The notes: a model not told the origin generated them from the sequence alone. A stretch of 64,000 nt of DNA from JBPRGH01 sp051418055 (GCA_051418055.1 JBPRGH010000154.1:1-64000); one strand, 5' to 3'; shown: positions 53,365 to 62,250, numbered from the stretch's first letter. A program made the numbers and translations.

Positions 53365-53613
53365 ATGGTGGTAATTGTAGGTGGGATCCTTTCAATACTA
53401 TTAGGGATTGTGGCTTATTTCCTTAAGCAGCTCCTTAACGATTTTAAAAAGGTAGAAAGTGATCTCGCCGAAGTTAAAAGTATCACCGCTTTAATAAAAG
53501 CAGAATTCAGAGGCAATCAGGATCTACTTAATCAGAAAGTAGAATTCATGGAAAACAGAGTATCAAGAATAGAAAAATTCATATTTAATCTTAAAGAAAA
53601 TGAAAGCAAATAA
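53365..53613 (+). CDS. Small protein: N-terminal TM helix plus coiled coil
   Basis: An 82-residue protein with one transmembrane helix (VVIVGGILSILLGIVAYFL) followed by a heptad-rich coiled coil (LLNDFKKVESDLAEVKSITALIKAEF...LLNQKVEFMENRVSRIEKFI). It starts eight bases after the MARQKG stop, and its own end overlaps the next gene by 14 bases. Membrane-anchored coiled coils of this size occur beside phage holins, but that role is unproven. No family recognised. Confidence 0.65.
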   Translation: MVVIVGGILSILLGIVAYFLKQLLNDFKKVESDLAEVKSITALIKAEFRGNQDLLNQKVEFMENRVSRIEKFIFNLKENESK

Positions 53614-53890
53614 ATTAACATTAGCACAACGTTTTGAAGCCCCAACCCCTAAATTTTTCAGGAAGCTAAGGAATATTGGATTAGTCCTGGCAGCAGTTGG
53701 AGCAACTATAATCGCCTCACCGGTTGCACTGCCGGTAATAATCGTACAGGTTGGAGGCTATTTAACAGTGGCCGGAAGTATCCTTACGGCGGTAAGCGAA
53801 GCCACCGTAGATGAGGAAGAGATGGAAGTCCAGGATGAGATTCGTTCTGTCGCAAAGGACAATATCCAAAAGAAACTTCAACCTCAATAG
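53600..53890 (+). CDS. Small membrane protein, holin-like layout, unknown
   Basis: A 96-residue protein with a basic N-terminus (EAPTPKFFRKLRNIG) and two adjacent hydrophobic stretches (LVLAAVGATIIASPVALPVIIV and GGYLTVAGSILTAVSEA), then an acidic, Gln-rich tail. Two helices plus a charged tail resemble small holins, but no lysin is nearby, so this is only a resemblance. It closes the cassette, followed directly by a terminator. Confidence 0.65.
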   Translation: MKANKLTLAQRFEAPTPKFFRKLRNIGLVLAAVGATIIASPVALPVIIVQVGGYLTVAGSILTAVSEATVDEEEMEVQDEIRSVAKDNIQKKLQPQ

Positions 53891-53907
53891 TTTATTAATT
53901 AACATAG

Positions 53908-53934
53908 AGCCCTCAAAATAATGGGGGCTTTTTA
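53908..53934 (+). terminator. Terminator of the small-gene cassette
   Basis: Stem AGCCC/GGGCT with GC-rich neighbours and a TTTTT run, 17 bases after the 96-residue gene's stop. Confidence 0.7.
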
Positions 53935-54128
53935 GTTGTGTACTTTTCACTATATACTTTACTACTCCAAACAAATAGATTTACGTACATATCACGTTTA
54001 GTGCCAGCCGGAAGCTTCAATGCCTGCTTTTGGATGAAGTTAATACATTCGCTGAGCTCTTCCTGATTCATTTTGAGCATGATATTTCTTAAAACAGCTG
54101 GATTTAAATGATTAAAGAATGCCCTCAT
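53913..54128 (-). CDS. Small protein, convergent with the cassette, unknown
   Basis: A 71-residue ORF with a protein-like, helical composition (LRNIMLKMNQEELSECINFIQK, GTKRDMYVNLFVWSSKVYSEKY). Its last residues (KKPPLF) are encoded by the opposing terminator. No family recognised. It could be a genuine small gene of the same module or a lucky ORF. Confidence 0.45.
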   Translation of the reverse strand: MRAFFNHLNPAVLRNIMLKMNQEELSECINFIQKQALKLPAGTKRDMYVNLFVWSSKVYSEKYTTKKPPLF

Positions 54129-54180
54129 AAAATTATTTTTTTTAAAAGAAAAAAGAGAAAAAAAGAAAGCTACCTCATAA

Positions 54181-54300
54181 GCTGCGAGGGGTAAAAAGCA
54201 GGGGAGTGAAACGTTTTACGGCGGGCGAGCTTGAGCCGGGCTAAATAGTGCAGCGGACTTGCTTTTTAATTTGAGGGATGGGTTGTGGGGAGCTGCTTAT
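54181..54300. ncRNA. Candidate structured non-coding segment
   Basis: A GC-richer stretch between the cassette and the metal locus with nested complementarity: TAAAAAGCA (54,192-54,200) pairs perfectly with TGCTTTTTA (54,260-54,268), and ATAAGC/GCTTAT closes the ends. Inner GGC...GCC arms lie near 54,224-54,237. No ORF. Could be a small RNA, a 5' leader or a recombination element. Confidence 0.35.
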
Positions 54301-54339
54301 CTTTGATGGATTTTTTTATTAATTGTTCAGTTAAGAAAA

Positions 54340-54354
54340 TGCAATGCCATTGCA
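54340..54354. promoter_or_regulatory. Candidate Fur-family operator
   Basis: Perfect 7-1-7 inverted repeat TGCAATG-C-CATTGCA lying just upstream of, and probably overlapping the -33 region of, the promoter that drives the metal-efflux locus. A Fur-family repressor gene lies in the same locus (62,251), so this is its natural candidate site. Confidence 0.6.
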
Positions 54355-54367
54355 CTAACTTATTTGT

Positions 54368-54375
54368 TACTTTTG
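54368..54375 (+). promoter_or_regulatory. -7 box of the metal-efflux operon
   Basis: TACTTTTG fits TAnnTTTG. Transcription would begin at or just before the GTG at 54,380, so the first gene may be translated from a leaderless or near-leaderless transcript. Confidence 0.55.
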
Positions 54376-54379
54376 CAAC

Positions 54380-54775
54380 GTGAATCAGATTTTATCCATA
54401 TCACTTAGTATTCTCTTCCTCTTACAGGGATTTGCTCCCAATATGGATATATGCTGTGAGTTGCAGAAGCTTCCTAATCTGGTGAAGCATTATGAGGAGC
54501 ATAAAAAATGCAATGATGATTCTATCCTGGAATTTTTTGTTAATGACTATATCAATTTTGATGGATTAGCCGATAACCATAAAGATGATAGCAATCATCA
54601 AGAGCTCCCATTTCATGGAAACCATCAATGCAACCATGGTTCAGTTTATTATTCAGTAATTCAATCTATTGAAGTTAGTAGTATTGGATTTCAAGCGGAG
54701 GATCAATTTAGCCACTATACTATTCATTTCTCTTCAAAATATCCTGATTCCCCATTTCAGCCGCCCAAGGTTTAA
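54380..54775 (+). CDS. Small exported His/Cys-rich protein of the metal locus
   Basis: A 131-residue protein with a signal-like start (SISLSILFLLQGFAPN). Metal-ligand-type residues are frequent: DICCELQ, VKHYEEHKKCNDD, and a His/Asn run (DNHKDDSNHQELPFHGNHQCNHG). The C-terminus ends PFQPPKV. Small exported His/Cys proteins at the head of CusA/CzcA operons are common in Bacteroidota and may be periplasmic metal buffers; this specific one is not named in families I recognise. GTG start, very close to the -7 box. Confidence 0.65.
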   Translation: MNQILSISLSILFLLQGFAPNMDICCELQKLPNLVKHYEEHKKCNDDSILEFFVNDYINFDGLADNHKDDSNHQELPFHGNHQCNHGSVYYSVIQSIEVSSIGFQAEDQFSHYTIHFSSKYPDSPFQPPKV

Positions 54776-54832
54776 TTCAATTAATTACAAGCGTAACTGC
54801 TTATAAAATTTGTTGAATTAAAATCTTATTTA

Positions 54833-57800
54833 ATGATCAATAATATCATTGCTTTTTCTATAAAGAATAAGCTCATCATTGGTCTTTTCACTTTTGCCTT
54901 AATAGGTTTAGGTGTTTGGAGCATGACTGAAGTTCCGGTAGATGCCGTACCGGACATTACAAATAACCAGGTGCAGGTAATTACACAAGCGCCTAATCTC
55001 GGCACAGAGGATATAGAGCAATTTATCACCTATCCGGTAGAAGTTGCCATGTCAAATCTTCCCGGAGTCACTGAAATAAGATCTATCTCTCGTTTTGGTC
55101 TCTCGGTAGTGACCATAGTCTTTGAAGATGATATGGGTATTTATCTTCCCCGCCAGCTGGTTTCTGAAAAGCTTGTGCAGGTGAAGGAAGAAATTCCGGA
55201 AGGTTTTGGTAAAATTTCAATGGGCCCTATTGCAACTGGTCTGGGCGAGATCTATCAATACACCTTGCAAGTTTCACCGGAATTCGAAGATCAATATAAC
55301 GTAACTCAATTACGTACGATACAAGATTGGATAGTCAAGCGGCAGATGGCAATGGTGCCTGGGGTAATTGAAGTGAATGCCTTTGGTGGTAATATTAAGC
55401 AATATGAAGTTTCAATAAATCCAAATGATCTTAAAGCCATTGGCCTCACAATTACCGATATTTTTGAGGCACTGGAAAGGAACAACAGAAATACGGGTGG
55501 AGCTTATATAGAAAAGAACCATATGGCCAACTTTATTCGTGGTGAAGGTCTTGCCAGGAGTATTGAAGATATTGAAAACATTGTTGTAAAAACCGTTGAT
55601 GGCATTCCTATAAAATTAAGTAATGTGGCTGAAGTGAATTTTGGCTCAGCCATCCGCTACGGGGCATTTACTAAAGACGGAAAGGGAGAAGCTGTTGGAG
55701 GCATGATTTTTATGCTGACAGGAGCTAATTCTAATGAGGTAATAGAAAATGTAAAGGATAGAATAGCTCAAATACAGCAATCATTACCAGAAGGAGTAAC
55801 TATTGAGCCTTTCCTGGACCGTAGTGAGTTAATCCATAAGACCACCTCAACAGTAACTACAAATCTGATCGAGGGTGCTTTGATAGTTATTTTTGTACTT
55901 GTCATTCTTTTAGGAAACTGGCGTGGTGGGCTTATTGTCGCTTCTACTATACCTCTCTCTCTCTTGTTTGCCTTTATCCTAATGAATGCTTTTGATGTTT
56001 GGGCAAACCTGATGAGTCTTGGAGCTATTGATTTTGGAATTATTGTCGATGGTGCCGTAATTATTGTAGAGGGTACAGTTTTCTATTTGTACCGGCAAAT
56101 CCAACAAGGTAAAGTAGATCAGACTGCGCGAGATGAGGTTACTTATAAAGCTTCCTCTAAAATGATGAATTCTGCCTTTTTTGGGCAGCTAATTATTCTT
56201 ATCGTATTCCTTCCGATATTGTTCCTTGAAGGCGTTGAGGGTAAAATGTTTAAACCAATGGCATTAACCTTTATGTTCGCCATGGTTGGCGCAATGATCT
56301 TATGCCTTACCTATGTGCCGATGGTTTCATCACTTATTATTAAGGTAAAAGGAAAGGAACGTAAAAGTTGGGGTGACCGATTTGTTCATTGGCTGGAATT
56401 GAAATATGAGTGGCTTTTACAAAAAGTTTTGCGAAAAGCAGTTGTTATAGTTATTTCAGCAATTGTTTTGCTGGCACTGGCAATATTTACATTTACCCGG
56501 ATGGGTGGGGAGTTCATCCCGCAGCTTGATGAAGGCGATATAGCTTTTCATATCATTCTGAAGCCTGGAAGCTCGCTTTCGGAAGGCGTGAAAACGTCAA
56601 CGCAGATTGAGAGAATTCTATTGGAGAGCTTTCCGGAAATAGAACATGCCATGACCCGTTTTGGCGTTGCTGATGTGCCTACCGATCCCATGCCAATGGA
56701 TATTGGAGATTGTTTTGTTATCCTCAAACCAAAAGAAGAATGGGTCTCTGCTGACAGTAAGGAAGAGCTGATTGAGAAAATGAAAGATAAACTCAGCGTC
56801 ATTCCAGGGGTGAGTTATGAATTTACCCAACCCATAGAAATGCGTTTTAATGAGCTGCTTACCGGGGTAAGGGAAGATATAGCAGTAAAGCTTTATGGCG
56901 ATGACCTAAATATGCTTGCCGCCAAAGCTCAGGAAATGGGACAAATAATTTCCACTGTGGAAGGTGTTGGTGACATGAAAGTAGAGGCAACAACAGGCCT
57001 GCCACAGATGACCATTATCTACGACAGGAATGACCTGGCTCAGTATGGACTCAATATTAATGATATAAATAAAACCATAGAAACAGCTTTTGCTGGTGGT
57101 AAGGCAGGGACAATTTTTGAGGGAGAGAAAAGATTTGATCTTGTTGTAAGGCTGGATTCCTCTTACCGGAAAAATATTGAAGATGTCAGAAATCTTTATA
57201 TAAATACCCCAACCGGCACTCAAATACCATTGAATGAGGTTGCAGAGATTGATTACCAGGCTGGGCCAATGCAGATAAGCCGTGATAATACCAACAGACG
57301 TACTTATGTTGGAATTAATGTAAGAGGGCGTGATGTAAAATCGCTGGTGACGGAAATACAGCAAAAACTGGATGCTGACCTACATTTACCACCAGGGTAT
57401 TATATCCGGTATGGTGGGGCTTTTGAAAACCTCGAACGGGCTACGAACAGGTTACAGATAGTGGTGCCAATTGCACTGGTATTGATCTTTGTTTTGATCT
57501 TTTTTGCTTTGCGCTCATTTAAGCAAACCCTGATGATCTATGTTGCCATACCGCTTGCTGCTATTGGTGGTGTATTTTCATTATGGATCCGTGACATGCC
57601 TTTTAGTATTTCAGCCGGAGTCGGCTTTATTGTTCTTTTTGGTGTAGCGGTATTAAATGGCCTGGTTTTGATCAGCAGTTGGAATGAATTAAAAGAAGAA
57701 GGAATGAACAACCTTGATGAGCGAATAATAACAGGTGGCAAGCGCAGGATAAGGCCTATCTTATTAACTGCTTTAACCGATATCCTGGGATTTCTTCCCA

Positions 57801-59173
57801 TGGCCATTTCCACATCGGCAGGAGCAGAAGTACAGCAACCTTTGGCCACCGTTGTTATTGGGGGGATGATCACCTCAACATTATTAACCTTATTTGTATT
57901 ACCTGTGCTTTATCGTTGGACAGAAAACCGATCCTTTGGATTCAGGCTTAATAAAGGCCTGGCTACAGTATTAATTTTAACAGTAGGTGGATTCTTATTA
58001 ACCAATTCTGCCAGCGCTCAGGAAAAACAACCTGTGCATAAAATAACAATAGAACAAGCTGTTGAACGTGCTTTAAATAATTATCCAACTATAAAGGCTG
58101 CTAAACTGCAGGTTGAGCAACAGGAAAAGCTTAAAAAAACAGCCTGGGACTTAGGTAACACTCAAATCTTTACCGGTGGTGAAGAATTGAGTAACACTAA
58201 TGATGGAGTTTATACTACAATAGGTATTCAGCAGCAGAATATGGATGTTTTTGGAATAAAACCAAAGCTCAATGTACAGGATCAAAAAATATTGCTTGCT
58301 GAAATATCAATGAATTTAACCAGCCTGGAAGTGGCACAGCGGGTAAAGGATGCCTATGCTGATGTTTTCATTTTGAAGAATGAACTCACCTTCCTTGAAG
58401 AGTTGGATTCCATCTATCAGGAATTTGAAAGAGCTGCAAGGATCAGGTATGAGGTAGAGGAGACATCAAAACTTTCCTATTTGGCGGCTGTGAACCAGGT
58501 AAAGCAGATCGCTTTGCAGCATGAGCAAGTTCAATATGATTATAATGCTGCACTTAACCAGTTAAACTTGTGGTTGGTAAGTGATACTACTTTTACAGCT
58601 GTAGATGAATTGAATTTTTCCTATTCACTTCATCCATCAGAGGTTACTGACAACCATCCTTTATTAAATCAATATCGAGAACAGGTAAAGTTGGCAGACC
58701 TCGAGAGGAAAGCTGCCCGTTCGGAATTTTTGCCTGAGATAAATGCTCAATATGGGCGACAGCAAGTTGGCGGCGAATCCGGCTTTTATCAATACCAGGT
58801 GGGATTTTCTGTACCGCTCTTCTTTCTTCCACAGAAGGGAAAGGTAGAAGCCGCTAAGCTTCAACAGCAAATAGCACAGCAGGAATTTATGAGAACACAA
58901 TATGAGATAAAAGCGAATTATGAAGATTTAATACAGCAATATCAGAAATGGCTTTCTTCATGGGAGTTTTACCAGCAGGAGGTGCTACCTCTTGTGAGGG
59001 AACAGAGGCAGGCAGCGGTACTTTCCTTCAGGGCTGGCGCTATAGATTATATCGCTTTTATTCAAAATCTTAAAGAAACAATCCAGACTGAGCTTCAGGC
59101 ACAGGAAACCCTTAAAAACCTTCTAAAAAGCAGGTTTAAGCTGGAGTATTACCAAACAAAAACATTTAAATAA
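54833..59173 (+). CDS. CusA/CzcA heavy-metal RND pump fused to a TolC-like channel
   Basis: A 1446-residue fusion: residues 1 to about 1040 are a heavy-metal RND transporter, and about 1063-1446 a TolC-family outer-membrane channel (ITIEQAVERALNNYPTIKAAKLQ and a long helical barrel). The join (residues 1043-1062) is a hydrophobic stretch ending SASAQEK, like an internal signal peptide, so the channel half may be processed off. The motif DFGIIVDGAVIIVEG (from D400) fits the divalent-cation HME signature DFGxxxDGAxxxVE rather than the Cu/Ag class. Downstream adaptor and CDF genes agree. Direct metal specificity is inferred. Confidence 0.92.
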   Translation: MINNIIAFSIKNKLIIGLFTFALIGLGVWSMTEVPVDAVPDITNNQVQVITQAPNLGTEDIEQFITYPVEVAMSNLPGVTEIRSISRFGLSVVTIVFEDDMGIYLPRQLVSEKLVQVKEEIPEGFGKISMGPIATGLGEIYQYTLQVSPEFEDQYNVTQLRTIQDWIVKRQMAMVPGVIEVNAFGGNIKQYEVSINPNDLKAIGLTITDIFEALERNNRNTGGAYIEKNHMANFIRGEGLARSIEDIENIVVKTVDGIPIKLSNVAEVNFGSAIRYGAFTKDGKGEAVGGMIFMLTGANSNEVIENVKDRIAQIQQSLPEGVTIEPFLDRSELIHKTTSTVTTNLIEGALIVIFVLVILLGNWRGGLIVASTIPLSLLFAFILMNAFDVWANLMSLGAIDFGIIVDGAVIIVEGTVFYLYRQIQQGKVDQTARDEVTYKASSKMMNSAFFGQLIILIVFLPILFLEGVEGKMFKPMALTFMFAMVGAMILCLTYVPMVSSLIIKVKGKERKSWGDRFVHWLELKYEWLLQKVLRKAVVIVISAIVLLALAIFTFTRMGGEFIPQLDEGDIAFHIILKPGSSLSEGVKTSTQIERILLESFPEIEHAMTRFGVADVPTDPMPMDIGDCFVILKPKEEWVSADSKEELIEKMKDKLSVIPGVSYEFTQPIEMRFNELLTGVREDIAVKLYGDDLNMLAAKAQEMGQIISTVEGVGDMKVEATTGLPQMTIIYDRNDLAQYGLNINDINKTIETAFAGGKAGTIFEGEKRFDLVVRLDSSYRKNIEDVRNLYINTPTGTQIPLNEVAEIDYQAGPMQISRDNTNRRTYVGINVRGRDVKSLVTEIQQKLDADLHLPPGYYIRYGGAFENLERATNRLQIVVPIALVLIFVLIFFALRSFKQTLMIYVAIPLAAIGGVFSLWIRDMPFSISAGVGFIVLFGVAVLNGLVLISSWNELKEEGMNNLDERIITGGKRRIRPILLTALTDILGFLPMAISTSAGAEVQQPLATVVIGGMITSTLLTLFVLPVLYRWTENRSFGFRLNKGLATVLILTVGGFLLTNSASAQEKQPVHKITIEQAVERALNNYPTIKAAKLQVEQQEKLKKTAWDLGNTQIFTGGEELSNTNDGVYTTIGIQQQNMDVFGIKPKLNVQDQKILLAEISMNLTSLEVAQRVKDAYADVFILKNELTFLEELDSIYQEFERAARIRYEVEETSKLSYLAAVNQVKQIALQHEQVQYDYNAALNQLNLWLVSDTTFTAVDELNFSYSLHPSEVTDNHPLLNQYREQVKLADLERKAARSEFLPEINAQYGRQQVGGESGFYQYQVGFSVPLFFLPQKGKVEAAKLQQQIAQQEFMRTQYEIKANYEDLIQQYQKWLSSWEFYQQEVLPLVREQRQAAVLSFRAGAIDYIAFIQNLKETIQTELQAQETLKNLLKSRFKLEYYQTKTFK

Positions 59174-59181
59174 ACGAAATA

Positions 59182-60360
59182 ATGCATAGACATATTTATA
59201 TAATTCCGCTTCTTTTCTGGACGATGCTTTCTTGTTCTACGAAAGAAGATCAACAGCCAGTGGAAGAGCCGTATAAGGAGGAAAGTTTAGAGAATGTGGT
59301 TCGGCTTACTACAGCTCAATTTAATGCCATGGAAATGATCGTTGATTCAATTTCATTAAGGAATTTATCATCTGTGGTACAAACCAATGGAGAGCTGGAG
59401 GTGCCGCCGCAAAATGAAGCAACAGTAACTGCCGTAATTGGCGCTAATGTGACTTCAATTGAGGTCATTGAGGGCGAGGATGTAGATAAAGGACAGATAC
59501 TGGCCTATCTTTCCCATCCTAATATTATAAGTGTCCAGGGAGAGTACCTAAAGGTATATAATCAATTGCAGTTTCTGGAGCAGGAATTCCAACGACAGAA
59601 AAAGCTTTATGAACAGGAAGTAGGCGCCGGAAAAACATTTCAGCAGACAAAAGCGGATTATCTGGCTGCCCAGGCTAATTTAAAAAGTATGGCTGCTCAG
59701 CTTAGGCAACTTGGATTAAACCCCGCAACAGTTCAGAATGGTAATATTATTGAAAGGGTCCCTGTGCGGAGCCCAATAGAAGGTACTGTTGTCAAAGTGG
59801 AGGTTAAAACAGGACAATATGTACAACCGGAAAAGGACCTGTTTGAAATAGTAAATACACACCATATTCATGCAGACCTTATGGTTTTTGAAAAAGATGT
59901 TTTTAAAGTAAAGGAAGGCCAGCGAGTAAGGTTCACCATAGAAATGCTACCGGATCAGGAGCTTTATGCAGAGATTTATTCTGTTGGGAAAAAGTTTGAG
60001 CAGGATCCGAAAGCGGTTCATGTACATGCTGAAATAGAAAACAAAACCGGCAATCTTATTCCAGGTATGTATATTAAAGGAGAGATATTGACAGACTCAA
60101 TTACCACTCCGGCACTTCCTGAGAGCGCTGTGGTCAGGCAAGGTGATGATTTCTTTGTCTTTATGGTCATAAGCAAACCTGCTGAAAGTCACCCCTATTG
60201 GGTATTTGCACCTGTACCTGTAAAAGCCGGATTGAGCAGTAATAATTGGGTGGCAATAAATTTTTTGGAAGATGTTCCTGATAATACGGAATTTGCCTAC
60301 AATCAGGCATACTACCTACTGGCGGAAATGGGTAAAGATGAAGCGGGACATGACCATTAA
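59182..60360 (+). CDS. RND periplasmic adaptor subunit (CusB/CzcB-like)
   Basis: Membrane fusion protein that joins the pump to the channel. Lipobox LSCS with Cys18. The adaptor core has the lipoyl-like halves (VEVIEGEDVDKGQILAYLSHPN and VKVEVKTGQYVQPEKDLFEIV) and a coiled hairpin (QFLEQEFQRQKKLYEQEV, TKADYLAAQANLKSMAAQLRQL) between them, plus beta-barrel and C-terminal MP domains. The tail ends DEAGHDH. Starts eight bases after the pump stop. Firm family call. Confidence 0.93.
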   Translation: MHRHIYIIPLLFWTMLSCSTKEDQQPVEEPYKEESLENVVRLTTAQFNAMEMIVDSISLRNLSSVVQTNGELEVPPQNEATVTAVIGANVTSIEVIEGEDVDKGQILAYLSHPNIISVQGEYLKVYNQLQFLEQEFQRQKKLYEQEVGAGKTFQQTKADYLAAQANLKSMAAQLRQLGLNPATVQNGNIIERVPVRSPIEGTVVKVEVKTGQYVQPEKDLFEIVNTHHIHADLMVFEKDVFKVKEGQRVRFTIEMLPDQELYAEIYSVGKKFEQDPKAVHVHAEIENKTGNLIPGMYIKGEILTDSITTPALPESAVVRQGDDFFVFMVISKPAESHPYWVFAPVPVKAGLSSNNWVAINFLEDVPDNTEFAYNQAYYLLAEMGKDEAGHDH

Positions 60361-60390
60361 AATCTAAATGCAATTTGAAATAAATGAGGT

Positions 60391-61035
60391 ATGGAAGAGA
60401 ATGAAAGGGGAAAATATTTAAAGAAAGCCGAAACAGTTCAGAAATATAATGTGGCATATGATACTGTTGAAGTAGTTGTTTCACTAACTGCAGGTTTTAG
60501 CTCGGGAAGCGCAGCATTGATTGGGTGGGGGCTCGATAGTGTTATTGAGGTTATTTCCGCCAGTACGCTGTGGTGGAGATTGCATGGAGAAATTCATGAT
60601 ATCAGTGAAGAGAGAGTTAAAAAAAGACAAAAGATCACGCTTTATGTAATTGCCTGTTCATTTTTGTTGGTAAGCGCTTTTATTACGTATGATTCGATAA
60701 CGAAATTTATTAACCAAAAATCTCCAGATTGGAGTACAGCCGGATTAATTATTCTTCTTGTTTCGCTTGTGGCCAATCCTATTTTAATATGGTACAAGTA
60801 TCGGTATGGTAAGAAACTTGATAGTAAAGAACTCATTGCAGATTCAAAAGATACTTTCGTTTGTTTATACCAAACCATAGCAGTTCTTGCTGGATTACTG
60901 GCGGTACGTTACCTGGATTTATGGTGGGCTGACCCGGTTGCAGCTTTATTAATTGTACCCTATGCATTAAAGGAAGGATGGGAAGCTTATAAAAACGGCA
61001 GGAAAATTAATATTGCTGATACTAATAATTCATAA
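60391..61035 (+). CDS. Cation diffusion facilitator-like membrane protein
   Basis: A 214-residue member of the CDF (cation efflux) superfamily with five or six membrane helices. The CDF TM2-type motif ALIGWGLDSVIEVISAS carries a conserved Asp, and the fifth-helix region LIADSKDTFVCLYQT carries the second Asp site. It lacks the usual soluble C-terminal domain, so it is a short form. Stop and start of the next gene are contiguous (TAA ATG). Likely a proton-coupled metal transporter of the same locus; metal unknown. Confidence 0.82.
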   Translation: MEENERGKYLKKAETVQKYNVAYDTVEVVVSLTAGFSSGSAALIGWGLDSVIEVISASTLWWRLHGEIHDISEERVKKRQKITLYVIACSFLLVSAFITYDSITKFINQKSPDWSTAGLIILLVSLVANPILIWYKYRYGKKLDSKELIADSKDTFVCLYQTIAVLAGLLAVRYLDLWWADPVAALLIVPYALKEGWEAYKNGRKINIADTNNS

Positions 61036-61830
61036 ATGAATAAGAGCACATTTATAATTAAAGATATGGATTGTCCGTCAGAAGAGCAGATGATCCGTAT
61101 GAAGCTTCAGCTTCTTGGCCAGGTAAAGCATCTTAATTTTAATATTCCAGAGCGAACTGTAGAAGTTTACCATGAAGGTGAGATGGACAAGGTGCTTCAG
61201 GAAATCCGCAGCTTAAAACTTAATGAATCATTAAAGGAAACAATATATGAAGATCCTCCTTTAGCTGTACCTGACGAAAAAGGCCAGCGTAAAATCCTTT
61301 GGTGGGTGCTTGCGATTAATTTTTCCTTTTTCATTTTAGAAATGGTTACGGGCTGGGTTTCCAAATCAATGGGATTGGTTGCTGATTCTCTTGATATGTT
61401 GGCCGATTCCATTGTGTATGGATTAAGCCTTTTTGCTGTTGGTGCTGCTATTAGCCGGAAAAAGAAAGTAGCGGCAATAAGTGGATATTTTCAAATGGGG
61501 CTAGCTATTTTGGGATTTGGTGAAGTGATCCGCAGGTTTTTTTCTCAAACGGAAATACCTTCATTCCAATTGATGATCATTATTTCCTTCCTTGCCCTCC
61601 TTGCTAATATTACTTCCTTATGGTTGATCAATAAAGCAAAAAGCACAGAAGCTCATATGCAGGCAAGCGCAATATTCACTTCCAATGATATCATTGTCAA
61701 TGGAGGGGTTATTATTGCGGGTGTATTAGTCTACATGCTGAACAGCAAATGGCCTGACCTGGTGGTAGGTGGAATTGTTTTTGGATTTGTTATGCGAGGT
61801 GCGATAAAAATCATAAGCTTATCTAAATAA
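61036..61830 (+). CDS. CDF-like transporter with N-terminal HMA-like domain
   Basis: A 264-residue protein with a heavy-metal-associated-like domain (residues 1 to about 70) fused to a short CDF membrane domain. The usual CxxC loop is degenerate: KDMDCPSEEQM has one Cys, so metal relay through two cysteines is not possible. The membrane part has GLVADSLDMLADSIVYGLSLFAVG, the CDF Asp motif. It follows the previous CDF gene with no gap, so the two are probably partners. Metal unknown. Confidence 0.85.
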   Translation: MNKSTFIIKDMDCPSEEQMIRMKLQLLGQVKHLNFNIPERTVEVYHEGEMDKVLQEIRSLKLNESLKETIYEDPPLAVPDEKGQRKILWWVLAINFSFFILEMVTGWVSKSMGLVADSLDMLADSIVYGLSLFAVGAAISRKKKVAAISGYFQMGLAILGFGEVIRRFFSQTEIPSFQLMIIISFLALLANITSLWLINKAKSTEAHMQASAIFTSNDIIVNGGVIIAGVLVYMLNSKWPDLVVGGIVFGFVMRGAIKIISLSK

Positions 61831-61893
61831 ATTGAAAAGCGAGTTATAGTTTAAAAACGATATGATACCAGACGTGTTAAAAAATAAAAAAAC

Positions 61894-62247
61894 ATGCTCC
61901 AGATATTAGAAAATAAGGACAATCTCATCTCAACTAAAGCAACAGGTACGCTTACAGAAGAGGATTATAATACTTTAATCCCTATGTTAGAAGAAAAGAT
62001 TGAAAATAACCAAAAAGTACGTTGGTATTTTGAAATGGAAGATTTTGATGGTTGGAAAGTAAAAGCGCTTTGGGAAGATGCTAAATTTGATGCAAAGCAT
62101 ATTAATGATTTTGAGAAAATTGCTATGGTTGGAGAAAAGAAGTGGGAAAAGGTGATGACAGACCTAATGAAGCCTTTTACATCTGCTGATGTAAAATACT
62201 TTGACGCCGCCGATAAAGCAAAGGCAATCAACTGGATTAAAAGTTGA
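61894..62247 (+). CDS. SpoIIAA/STAS-like protein
   Basis: A 117-residue cytoplasmic protein of the SpoIIAA-like family (also called DUF3478). Pattern: NLISTKATGTLTEEDYNTLIP, then KVRWYFEMEDFDGWKVKALWEDAKFDAKH, and KIAMVGEKKWEKVM. Found in many metal and stress loci; function unknown. It ends four bases before the Fur-family gene. Confidence 0.85.
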   Translation: MLQILENKDNLISTKATGTLTEEDYNTLIPMLEEKIENNQKVRWYFEMEDFDGWKVKALWEDAKFDAKHINDFEKIAMVGEKKWEKVMTDLMKPFTSADVKYFDAADKAKAINWIKS

Positions 62248-62250
62248 TAA

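Noticed and set aside
53365..53890. Calling the two small membrane genes a phage lysis cassette
   Set aside because: No endolysin, portal, capsid or tail gene is present; the holin-like look rests on helix layout alone.
57538..57873. 111-residue minus ORF in the RND gene
   Set aside because: Antisense shadow of conserved transporter helices.
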